Assembly (NCBI GenBank): GCA_905215195.1 | Contig: CAJMPF010000069.1 | Span: forward strand, 1-8,203 | From: an uncultured bacterium | GTDB lineage: Bacteria; Actinomycetota; Coriobacteriia; Coriobacteriales; Coriobacteriaceae | Length of the DNA stretch: 8,203 nucleotides | Reading direction: 5' to 3' | Made by a program: the position numbers and the translations under genes | Notes under the pieces: generated by a model | Told to the model about the DNA's origin: nothing | Databases searched by the model: none | Seen by the model: the letters and a program-made list of their open reading frames with translations, nothing else | In this document: positions 1 through 6,417 of the stretch, one piece after another | Layout of the letters: each line of letters opens with the position of its first letter | Position numbering within the stretch: position 1 is the stretch's first letter

Positions 1-474
1 CACTGGCTCGTCCTCGACGGCCAGGTTGCAGATGATGGACATATCATTGGTGACGAGCGCAGAAAGCGAAGAGCCCAGCACCTGGTAGACGGCCTCAGCC
101 TCGGCCTCGACCGTGCCGACAAGCTCCTTGGGCAGCGAGATGTCGGCCTTGATCATATGACGCGTGGCACGGCAGATCTGACGGACCTTATCGGTCATGC
201 GCTGCAGGTTAAAGTCAACGTAGATGATCGTCTGAAGCAGGCGGAAGTCGGAGGCGACCGGTGACTGCGTGGCGATCAGGTTGTAACAGACGGCCTCCAG
301 GTTAGCGCAGCGCGCGTCAATCGAAAGCGTGCGCTTCTTGGTCTTGGTGGCGAGCTTGCGGTCGTCGGTCACATAGGCCCTCACGGCATCGTGGAGGGCC
401 AGATCGACGGCCTCATAGATGCTCAGCATCTCGTGACGGGCCTCGACGAGCTGACGGGAAAACAGTTTGCGCAT
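1..474 (-). CDS. phoU: Phosphate transport system regulator PhoU (5' part; 3' end outside window)
   Basis: PhoU is a cytoplasmic helical-bundle protein that links the Pst transporter to the PhoR-type sensor kinase and keeps the Pho response off when phosphate is ample. The first 158 residues are present; the family is usually about 215-230 residues, so roughly 60 are missing. The N-terminus (MRKLFSRQLVEAR), the helix with CYNLIATQSPVASDFR (residues 63-78, the usual Q.P.A.DLR motif) and the following YVDFNLQRMTD segment (85-95) identify it. The ATG at 474 follows a GGAG ribosome site (481-484) with a 6-base spacer. It lies last in the pst block, 92 bp after pstB, its normal place. Oddity: the metal-binding LERxGD motif of PhoU reads LQRMTD here (Q91 in place of E). 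The call is firm; the effect of the change is unknown. Confidence 0.95.
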   Translation of the reverse strand, partial: MRKLFSRQLVEARHEMLSIYEAVDLALHDAVRAYVTDDRKLATKTKKRTLSIDARCANLEAVCYNLIATQSPVASDFRLLQTIIYVDFNLQRMTDKVRQICRATRHMIKADISLPKELVGTVEAEAEAVYQVLGSSLSALVTNDMSIICNLAVEDEPV

Positions 475-566
475 GGTTCACTCCAATCAGTTGGGTGCGG
501 TCATGCCGCCCGCACAGTGAATACACACCGGACCAGGTCCGATCAGCTTGGGACTAGTCGCACCGA
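475..566 (-). other. pstB-phoU intergenic spacer with two short hairpins
   Basis: This 92 bp gap is the largest inside the pst block. In the phoU direction it contains CGGAC-CTG-GTCCG (529-541) and then GTGCGG/CCGCAC (510-515 with 495-500, 9-base loop). Neither is followed by a T-run, so neither looks like an intrinsic terminator. They could be mRNA processing or stability elements that lower phoU relative to pstB, or they may have no function. No convincing promoter was seen in the gap. Confidence 0.35.
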
Positions 567-1370
<804 letters not shown>

Positions 1371-1382
1371 GGGACTCCTTAA

Positions 1383-2288
1383 CTAGCGGCGCTTGCGCGA
1401 CAGATAACGCGCAAACAGGTTGAAGGCCAGAATGATCACCATCAGCAAGAGCGCGGTGCCGTAGGCTGCGTTCATGTTGATGCCGTCGTTGGCAAGCAAA
1501 TAGAGGTGAACGGTCATGGGGCGACCGGAATCGAACGGCGATATGGGCAGGTTGATGGCCTGACCCATGGTGTAGAGCACCACCGCGGTCTCGCCGATGG
1601 CGCGGCCGATGGCAAGGACGATGCCGGTGGCAATGCGGCCAAAAGCAGAAGGAAGCACGATCTTGGAGACGACCTGCCACTTGGTGGCGCCCAGACCGTA
1701 CGCGCCCCAACGGATATAGCGCGGAACGGCGCGAATGGCCTCTTCGGTGGTGCGCATGACGATGGGAAGCATCAAGAGCGCGAGTGCCAGGGCGGCAGAG
1801 ACCATCGAAAGGTCCAAGCCCATGGCCTCGACAAACAAGGCGTAGCCAAACAGACCCATAACGATGGAGGGCACCGAGGCCAAAGCGTCAGCAGCGTAGC
1901 GAATGAGCTCGACGACCTTGCCCTGCTTGGCGTACTCGGCCAGATAGACGGCTGCCAGCACAGCGATCGGCGTGCAGATAAGCATGGCGAGCGCCGTCAC
2001 ATAGACGGTCGAGACGATCGTGGGCCAAATACCGCCCTCGGCGTTGACGCCCTGGGGCCAACCGAAGATAAAGTCGAGCGAGATGTGTGGCAGGCCGTTG
2101 ATGACCACGTAGGCGATGATAGCGACCAGCACCAGCGTGGTGATGTAGGCAGCGGCACGGAACACGCCAAGCATGATCTTGTTGGACAGGTCCTTGTTGA
2201 TGCGGCCCTTCTTGCCGTGGGAAAGGGCACGCTTGATGCGCTCGCGCGACGAGGTCGTATCGACCGTCGTGTCAACGGAATCGGACAT
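1383..2288 (-). CDS. pstA: Phosphate ABC transporter permease PstA
   Basis: PstA is one of the two membrane subunits that form the phosphate channel. The 301-residue protein has a polar, charged N-terminal tail of about 38 residues and then about six hydrophobic segments (near 42-64, 90-112, 134-152, 160-178, 218-238 and 273-294). The GGIWPTI motif (85-91) starts the BPD-type permease domain. The EAA loop that contacts PstB runs from EEAIRAVPR through GLGATKWQ (182-205), followed by the PstA/PstC hallmark GRAIGETA (228-235). The ATG lies 3 bp after the pstC stop, and its purine-rich ribosome site (GAGGGGG) lies across the end of pstC, so translation is probably coupled. PstA rather than PstC is chosen by order (before pstB) and by the GETAVVLYTMG sequence. 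Confidence 0.97.
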   Translation of the reverse strand: MSDSVDTTVDTTSSRERIKRALSHGKKGRINKDLSNKIMLGVFRAAAYITTLVLVAIIAYVVINGLPHISLDFIFGWPQGVNAEGGIWPTIVSTVYVTALAMLICTPIAVLAAVYLAEYAKQGKVVELIRYAADALASVPSIVMGLFGYALFVEAMGLDLSMVSAALALALLMLPIVMRTTEEAIRAVPRYIRWGAYGLGATKWQVVSKIVLPSAFGRIATGIVLAIGRAIGETAVVLYTMGQAINLPISPFDSGRPMTVHLYLLANDGINMNAAYGTALLLMVIILAFNLFARYLSRKRR

Positions 2289-2291
2289 AGC

Positions 2292-3218
2292 CTACCCCCT
2301 CTTCTTCTTGGAAATCAGACGGACGATGCCCACCAGCGTGGCGGAGATGATAAACAGGACCACACCCATGCCGAACAGCGCCGAGCGGTGCAGACCCGAG
2401 GAATAGCTCATGTCGAGCGCAATCTGGCTCGTGAGCGTCGAGATGGGGCTCGCAATGCTGTCGGGAATAACCGGGGCGTTACCTACGACCATGAGCACGG
2501 CCATGGTCTCGCCGATGGCACGGCCCATACCCAGCACGATGGCATCAACGATACCCAGCTTCGCGGCAGGTAGCACGACCTTATAGATGGTCTGCCACTT
2601 GGTGGCGCCCATGGCATACGATGCCTCGCGAATGCCCATGGGAATGGAATTGAGAGCATCGATGGTGAGCGTGGTGATGGTAGGGACGATCATGATGGCG
2701 AGCACAAACCACGCCGTCAGCGCACCAAAACCAAGGCCGCCGGTCAGTTGTGCGATAAACGGGCGGATGATGATCATGCCAAAGAAGCCGTAGATGATGG
2801 AGGGTATGCCCGCCAGCAGGTCGACGGCGGGGCTGATGAGCCTGCGCACGCGCTTGCTGGCGATCTCGACCAGATATACAGCCGTGCCCACACCCAGGGG
2901 CACGCCCATGGCGAGCGCACCGACGGTCACCAGACCCGAGCCGGCAAGCAGCGACAAGATGCCGTAGTGGCCCTCGGAAGGCGCCCACGTAAAGCTAAAG
3001 AAGTCCGCCAGACCGATGTCAGTAAAGACGGGCAGCGCCGAGTACGTGGTAAAGACAAAAATCAGGATGACGGTAACGACCGCCAAGAACGCGCAGGCAA
3101 AGAAGATCCACTGCAGCGCCTTCTCCTTGATATAGGTACTGTGCGATACGAGCGCCAGCTCGCGCTTCTTGGGCGTCTGAACATTCTGCTCAGTCTGGGA
3201 GTTTTCCTGTGCTTCCAT
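2292..3218 (-). CDS. pstC: Phosphate ABC transporter permease PstC
   Basis: PstC pairs with PstA to form the membrane channel. With the ATG at 3218 the protein is 308 residues. An in-frame GTG at 3227 would add three residues, but it falls inside the ribosome site, so the ATG (8 bases after AGGGGAG) is preferred. The N-terminal 35 residues are polar; hydrophobic segments lie near 36-58, 88-116, 134-152, 165-186, 222-246 and 279-301. The EAA loop is REASYAMGATKWQ (197-209), followed by GRAIGETMAVLMVVGNAP (232-249), which is diagnostic for PstC. The start lies one base after the pstS stop and the C-terminus (KKKRG) is basic and cytoplasmic. It is the first of two paired permease genes, as in the standard pstSCAB order. 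Confidence 0.97.
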   Translation of the reverse strand: MEAQENSQTEQNVQTPKKRELALVSHSTYIKEKALQWIFFACAFLAVVTVILIFVFTTYSALPVFTDIGLADFFSFTWAPSEGHYGILSLLAGSGLVTVGALAMGVPLGVGTAVYLVEIASKRVRRLISPAVDLLAGIPSIIYGFFGMIIIRPFIAQLTGGLGFGALTAWFVLAIMIVPTITTLTIDALNSIPMGIREASYAMGATKWQTIYKVVLPAAKLGIVDAIVLGMGRAIGETMAVLMVVGNAPVIPDSIASPISTLTSQIALDMSYSSGLHRSALFGMGVVLFIISATLVGIVRLISKKKRG

Positions 3219-3219
3219 G

Positions 3220-4056
3220 CTACTCACTCCCCTTCTCGTCGTTGGTGACGGGAATAAAGCCCGCCTCGCGAATCTGCTTGTCCATCTTTTCGGACGTCAC
3301 ATAGTCGATGTAATCCTGCGCCTGCTGCGAAGGCGCACCCTTCACAAAGAAGTAAAGGTCGCGTGAGATGGGATAGCCACCGCTCGCGACCGTCTTCTCG
3401 GACGCCTCAACATGATTGACCGAGACGGCCTTGACCGAGGTCTTGGCGTTGAGGCTATCGACGAAGCCCAGCGAAATGTAGCCAATGGCACCGCGCGAAC
3501 GAGATACCACGTCGCGCACCTGGCCCGTGCCCGAAAGAACGGCCGAGCGGCGATCGAACGGGGTGCCGTCCATCACGATGGTGCGGAAGGCCTCACGCGT
3601 GCCGGACGCCTCATCTCGATTGATGACCTGGATCCTCAGGTCCTCGCCACCGACTTCTTTCCAGTTGGTGATCTTGCCGGCGTAAATATCGCGGAGCTGC
3701 TCGGTCGAGAGGTTATCGACCGGGTTATCGTCGTTCACGATGACCGCGATACCGTCGTGGGCAATGACGATGGGAGTCAGGCCCAGATCCTGTTCGTCGG
3801 CATTGAGTCCACGGGAGGAGCTGGCGATATCGGCTGTGCCGGCGCTGACGGCCTCGATGCCAGCGGAAGAACCCAAACCGGAAACGAGCACGTCGATGCC
3901 GGTCTCCTCCTTAAAGTCCTCGGCCGCAATCTCGGCGATAGGAAGGCAGGTCGTGGAGCCGGCGACGGTAATGGAAGAGGTAGAAGATCCCGAAGAACAG
4001 GCGCACAGCGTAAGCGTAAGCACAGCGGCGCTCAGGACCGATACGATCTTTCTCAT
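3220..4056 (-). CDS. pstS: Phosphate-binding lipoprotein PstS
   Basis: PstS is the extracytoplasmic phosphate receptor that delivers Pi to PstCA. The 278-residue protein begins with a lipoprotein signal: MRK, a hydrophobic stretch (4-17) and lipobox LCAC with the acylated residue most likely Cys20, then a Ser/Thr/Gly linker. Phosphate-site motifs follow: AGSTTCLPIAE (32-42), SSRGL (80-84), and NRDEASGTREAF (146-157), which is the PstS signature. The region GAIGYISLGF (189-198) also fits. The start ATG overlaps the pgeF stop as ATGA, and no clear Shine-Dalgarno sequence precedes it, so its translation seems to depend on ribosomes finishing pgeF. Phosphate receptors are often made in excess over the permease. 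A separate promoter inside pgeF cannot be excluded. Confidence 0.97.
   Translation of the reverse strand: MRKIVSVLSAAVLTLTLCACSSGSSTSSITVAGSTTCLPIAEIAAEDFKEETGIDVLVSGLGSSAGIEAVSAGTADIASSSRGLNADEQDLGLTPIVIAHDGIAVIVNDDNPVDNLSTEQLRDIYAGKITNWKEVGGEDLRIQVINRDEASGTREAFRTIVMDGTPFDRRSAVLSGTGQVRDVVSRSRGAIGYISLGFVDSLNAKTSVKAVSVNHVEASEKTVASGGYPISRDLYFFVKGAPSQQAQDYIDYVTSEKMDKQIREAGFIPVTNDEKGSE
3227..3233 (-). promoter_or_regulatory. Ribosome binding site of pstC, deciding the ATG start
   Basis: AGGGGAG on the minus strand lies inside the last codons of pstS, 8 bases before the ATG at 3218. It overlaps the alternative GTG at 3227, which rules that GTG out as the likely start. Confidence 0.75.
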
Positions 4057-4853
4057 AGCATCACGCCGATCGCAGCATGGCGCCCACAGGCGCCGTCCTC
4101 GTTACGGTAGGAATAAAAGCGGTCGTTCTGACGCACAGTCGAAAGCTGGGTATCCACGATATTATCCGCGTCGACACCGACATCTACCAGCGCCTCGCGA
4201 ATGGCAGCGGAAAGATCGAGCATGCGAGAGGCACTCGCATCGATGCAAGAGAACTCGGCGGCAAAGCGATCCATGAGTTCCTGGGATACCTCATATTCGT
4301 CACCCAAGATATGGGGGCCGATATAGGCGGAAACGTCGCTCGCATCGCAGCCGGCAGCATTGCAAAGCGCCTGGCACGCCTTGGCAGAAATACGTGCAAT
4401 CGTGCCTTTCCAACCGGAGTGCACCACGGCAAATCCGCCGGGGGCCACCAGTACCACGGGAACGCAGTCGGCAAAGCAGAGCAGCACGGGCACGTTATGC
4501 GCCGTACAGACGATGGCATCGCAGCCCTCGGCAATCTGCTCGCGAACGTCCTCAAGGTCATCGGCGCCGTTCGAGGTCACCGCAACGATATGATCACCAT
4601 GAACCTGATTGGGAACGAGCAGGTTGTGCTCGCACTCGGCGGCGCCCATAGCCTCGAGCGCGCGACGACGATTTTCTTGAACAGCAAAGGGATCATCGCC
4701 AACATGCGAGCCCAAGTTGAGTGAGGAGTACGCATCTTCCGAAACACCACCGGCGCGCTCGGTGAAGGCAAAGCGAACATCGGGTGTCGCGCCCTCCACC
4801 AACGTAACTCCATCATGGTCGACACGCGAAACGTTGTCCGCACGTGCTGCCAT
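4053..4853 (-). CDS. pgeF: Peptidoglycan editing factor PgeF (laccase-domain, YfiH/YlmD family)
   Basis: This cytoplasmic enzyme family (Cu-oxidase_4; YfiH in E. coli) has been linked to removing wrong amino acids from UDP-MurNAc precursors; purine nucleoside phosphorylase/deaminase activity has also been reported for members. The 266 residues carry the three zinc-site ligands in their usual settings: His85 in PNQVHGDH, Cys130 in CFADCVPV and His145 in VVHSGWKGT. IGPHILGDEYEVS (178-190) and the C-terminal FYSYRNEDGACGRHAA (246-261) complete the family pattern. The ATG at 4853 is chosen because AGGAGG sits 7 bases upstream; an in-frame GTG at 4874 would place that site inside the gene. The gene follows ftsZ, as in many Gram-positives, but is split from it by a terminator and is joined by an ATGA overlap to pstS. 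Confidence 0.95.
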   Translation of the reverse strand: MAARADNVSRVDHDGVTLVEGATPDVRFAFTERAGGVSEDAYSSLNLGSHVGDDPFAVQENRRRALEAMGAAECEHNLLVPNQVHGDHIVAVTSNGADDLEDVREQIAEGCDAIVCTAHNVPVLLCFADCVPVVLVAPGGFAVVHSGWKGTIARISAKACQALCNAAGCDASDVSAYIGPHILGDEYEVSQELMDRFAAEFSCIDASASRMLDLSAAIREALVDVGVDADNIVDTQLSTVRQNDRFYSYRNEDGACGRHAAIGVML

Positions 4854-4860
4854 ACTAAAG

Positions 4861-4866
4861 CCTCCT
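4861..4866 (-). promoter_or_regulatory. Ribosome binding site of pgeF, deciding the ATG start
   Basis: A perfect AGGAGG on the minus strand, 7 bases before the ATG at 4853. It is one of the strongest ribosome sites in the window and rules out the upstream GTG at 4874. Confidence 0.85.
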
Positions 4867-4881
4867 AATAACACAAGTACC

Positions 4882-4894
4882 GCGGCATCGCCGC
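4882..4894 (-). other. Short hairpin in the pgeF leader
   Basis: GCGGC-GAT-GCCGC, a five-pair stem with a three-base loop, lies in the predicted 5' leader between the -10 box and the ribosome site. It may affect leader structure; it is short and may be chance in GC-rich DNA. Confidence 0.3.
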
Positions 4895-4895
4895 T

Positions 4896-4935
4896 ACAGC
4901 CCGCGTTTATACGGCTGTCATACTTCCTTAAAAGG
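4896..4935 (-). promoter_or_regulatory. Candidate promoter and operator of the pgeF-pst operon
   Basis: On the minus strand a TATAAA -10 box lies at 4911-4906, giving a leader of about 45 bases. The -35 region, 16-17 bases upstream (TTTTAA or CTTTTA near 4928-4934), matches the consensus poorly, which would suit an activator-dependent promoter. The -10 box lies within the inverted repeat ACAGCC-N11-GGCTGT (4896-4918). The repeat is placed where a repressor could block RNA polymerase. No clear pair of PHO boxes was found. The promoter is supported by position, since a terminator lies just upstream and a strong ribosome site just downstream. Confidence 0.5.
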
Positions 4936-5004
4936 ATACCTGCTGCACTGGAGACAATCGTAAAGGGAACGTAAGGAGATTGGAGGTTCTAGTTTACAAA
5001 GTCG

Positions 5005-5038
5005 AAATAAAAAGGGCGCGTCCATACGGACACGCCCC
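5005..5038 (-). terminator. Rho-independent terminator after ftsZ
   Basis: On the minus strand a ten-pair stem (GGGCGTGTCC at 5037-5028 with GGACGCGCCC at 5023-5014, one G-U pair, four-base loop GTAT) is followed directly by TTTTTATTT (5013-5005). It begins about 25 bases after the ftsZ stop. The opposite strand lacks a T-run after the stem, so it acts on leftward transcription only. It separates the division cluster from the pgeF-pst operon. Confidence 0.93.
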
Positions 5039-5063
5039 TGTGCACAACAATGCAAAGAACGAC

Positions 5064-6218
5064 TTAGAAGCTACCGCGCTTCAGGAAGTCGGGAAGCTCG
5101 AACTGATCGTTGCCGAAGTTAGGAAGCTCGGTGCCACCGACGTTGCGGGTCGGAGCGGCCTGAGCCGGACTGGTGGCCGGAGCGGTGCGTTGCGGCTCAG
5201 CGGAGGCAGCGGCCTTGCTCTGAGACTGCTGAGCAGCAAAGAGCTCGTCCTGACGGTTGACGTTGGAGTCGGAGAAGCCCGTAGCGATAACGGTGATACG
5301 CACCTGATCGCCCAGGGACTCGTCGACAACGGTACCGAAGATGATGTTGGCCTCGGGGTCGACGGCGTTGGCGACAACGTCGGCGGCGTCGCTGATCTCC
5401 TGGATGCCCAGGTCCTTGGAACCGGCGATGGAGAGCAGCACGCGCGTGGCACCATCGATGGAGCTCTCGAGCAGCGGGCTGGAGATGGCCTGCTGGGCAG
5501 CGTCGACGGCACGGGTGTCCCCAGAAGAGGTACCGATACCCATCATGGCGGTACCGGCCTGCTTCATGATGGTCTTAACATCGGCGAAGTCCAGGTTGAT
5601 GATACCGGGGACGGTGATGAGGTCGGTGATGCCCTGGGTGCCCTGGGAAAGGACGCCATCGGCAATCGCGAAGGCCTCGAGCATGGTGGTCTTCTTCTCG
5701 GCGATGTCGAGCAGCTTATCGTTAGGGATGACGATCATGGTGTCGACGCAATCGGAGAGGGTCTTGATGCCCTCCTCGGCGCTCTTCTTGCGCTTGCGGC
5801 CCTCGAAGGTGAAGGGCTTGGTCACGACGGCGACGGTCAGCGCACCGACCTCGTTCATCGCGATATCGGCAACGATGGGAGCAGCGCCGGTACCGGTGCC
5901 ACCGCCCTCGCCGCAGGTGATGAACACCATGTCGGCGCCAGCGAGCGCCTCGGCAATGTCGTCGCGGGACTCATCGGCAGCCTTGCGGCCAACCTCGGGG
6001 TTGGCGCCGGCGCCCAGGCCGCGGGTAAGGTCGGTGCCGATGTGCACCTTGATATCGGCATCAGAGATCGCGAGTGCCTGAGCATCGGTGTTGATGGCAA
6101 CAAACTCGACGCCGCGGATGCCCTCTTCGATCATTCGATTGACCGCGTTGGTACCGCCGCCGCCGACGCCGACCACCTTAATGACGGCAAGGTAGTTGTT
6201 GATCTCTGTCTCGTGCAT
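5064..6218 (-). CDS. ftsZ: Cell division protein FtsZ
   Basis: FtsZ is the tubulin-like GTPase that polymerises at midcell and recruits the divisome. With the start at 6218 it has 384 residues, a usual length. The N-terminal VVGVGGGGTNAVNRM (15-29), the tubulin signature GGGTGTG (105-111) and the T7 loop NLDFADV (208-214) are intact. The variable Ala/Ser/Pro/Gln-rich linker spans about 320-368 and the conserved C-terminal peptide is ELPDFLKRGSF (374-384), the docking tail for partners such as SepF. The ATG at 6218 follows GGAGG with a 6-base spacer; an ATG ten codons upstream (6248) has no such site and would put this site inside the gene. No ftsA lies between ftsQ and ftsZ, as in actinobacteria. 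Confidence 0.98.
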   Translation of the reverse strand: MHETEINNYLAVIKVVGVGGGGTNAVNRMIEEGIRGVEFVAINTDAQALAISDADIKVHIGTDLTRGLGAGANPEVGRKAADESRDDIAEALAGADMVFITCGEGGGTGTGAAPIVADIAMNEVGALTVAVVTKPFTFEGRKRKKSAEEGIKTLSDCVDTMIVIPNDKLLDIAEKKTTMLEAFAIADGVLSQGTQGITDLITVPGIINLDFADVKTIMKQAGTAMMGIGTSSGDTRAVDAAQQAISSPLLESSIDGATRVLLSIAGSKDLGIQEISDAADVVANAVDPEANIIFGTVVDESLGDQVRITVIATGFSDSNVNRQDELFAAQQSQSKAAASAEPQRTAPATSPAQAAPTRNVGGTELPNFGNDQFELPDFLKRGSF

Positions 6219-6417
6219 GTCGGTCCTCCGAACAAAGGTTATAGCCATAGCATGGGTCGACCCCTGCGCACATTAACCTTCAGGTTGAAAGTAAATGCAA
6301 AGGTAAACCGTATTATGTTTGCACATTATGAACGTATCAGTCAAATAATTGACCGTGAAAACCAAACAAACCAGATAAACGGCGTGGTATGGCCCCTCAA
6401 CAAAGCATCAACCAGCG
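6219..6417 (-). promoter_or_regulatory. AT-rich ftsZ leader with candidate promoters and inverted repeats
   Basis: A 199 bp gap between ftsQ and ftsZ; bases 6271-6380 are about 34% GC by direct count, far below the coding DNA. The best promoter candidate on the minus strand is CTGATA-N17-CATAAT (-35 at 6340-6335, -10 at 6317-6312; 4/6 and 5/6 matches). A second, weaker one is TTGCAT-N17-GTTAAT (6300-6295 and 6277-6272). Inverted repeats are GTCAA-N4-TTGAC (6340-6353, touching the first -35), AACCT-N2-AGGTT (6275-6286, touching the second -10) and the palindrome GGGTCGACCC (6254-6263). Dedicated ftsZ promoters in this gap are known from other actinobacteria such as Streptomyces. The exact start points are inference. 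Confidence 0.5.
6225..6229 (-). promoter_or_regulatory. Ribosome binding site of ftsZ, deciding the start
   Basis: GGAGG on the minus strand, 6 bases before the ATG at 6218. It favours this start over the in-frame ATG at 6248, which would add ten non-conserved residues. Confidence 0.85.

Noticed and set aside
529..541. CGGAC-CTG-GTCCG as a terminator after pstB
   Set aside because: Only five pairs and no T-run follows on either strand.
1506..2573. A 355-codon rightward open frame opposite pstA and pstC
   Set aside because: The protein is rich in His, Asp, Gly and Arg, typical of antisense translation of GC-rich membrane protein genes, and spans two well-identified genes.
4854..4874. GTG at 4874 as start of pgeF (seven extra residues)
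   Set aside because: It would place the perfect AGGAGG site inside the coding region; the ATG at 4853 has ideal spacing.
4914..4924. CTGTCAT, resembling half of an E. coli PHO box, near the pgeF promoter (plus strand)
   Set aside because: No second half at the 11 bp spacing is visible, and it overlaps the ACAGCC/GGCTGT inverted repeat. Seven bases alone are not enough.
6339..6344. TTGACT as a -35 box for ftsZ
   Set aside because: It is close to consensus, but no -10-like sequence lies 16-18 bases downstream; the nearest CATAAT boxes are at the wrong distances (9 or 21 bases).
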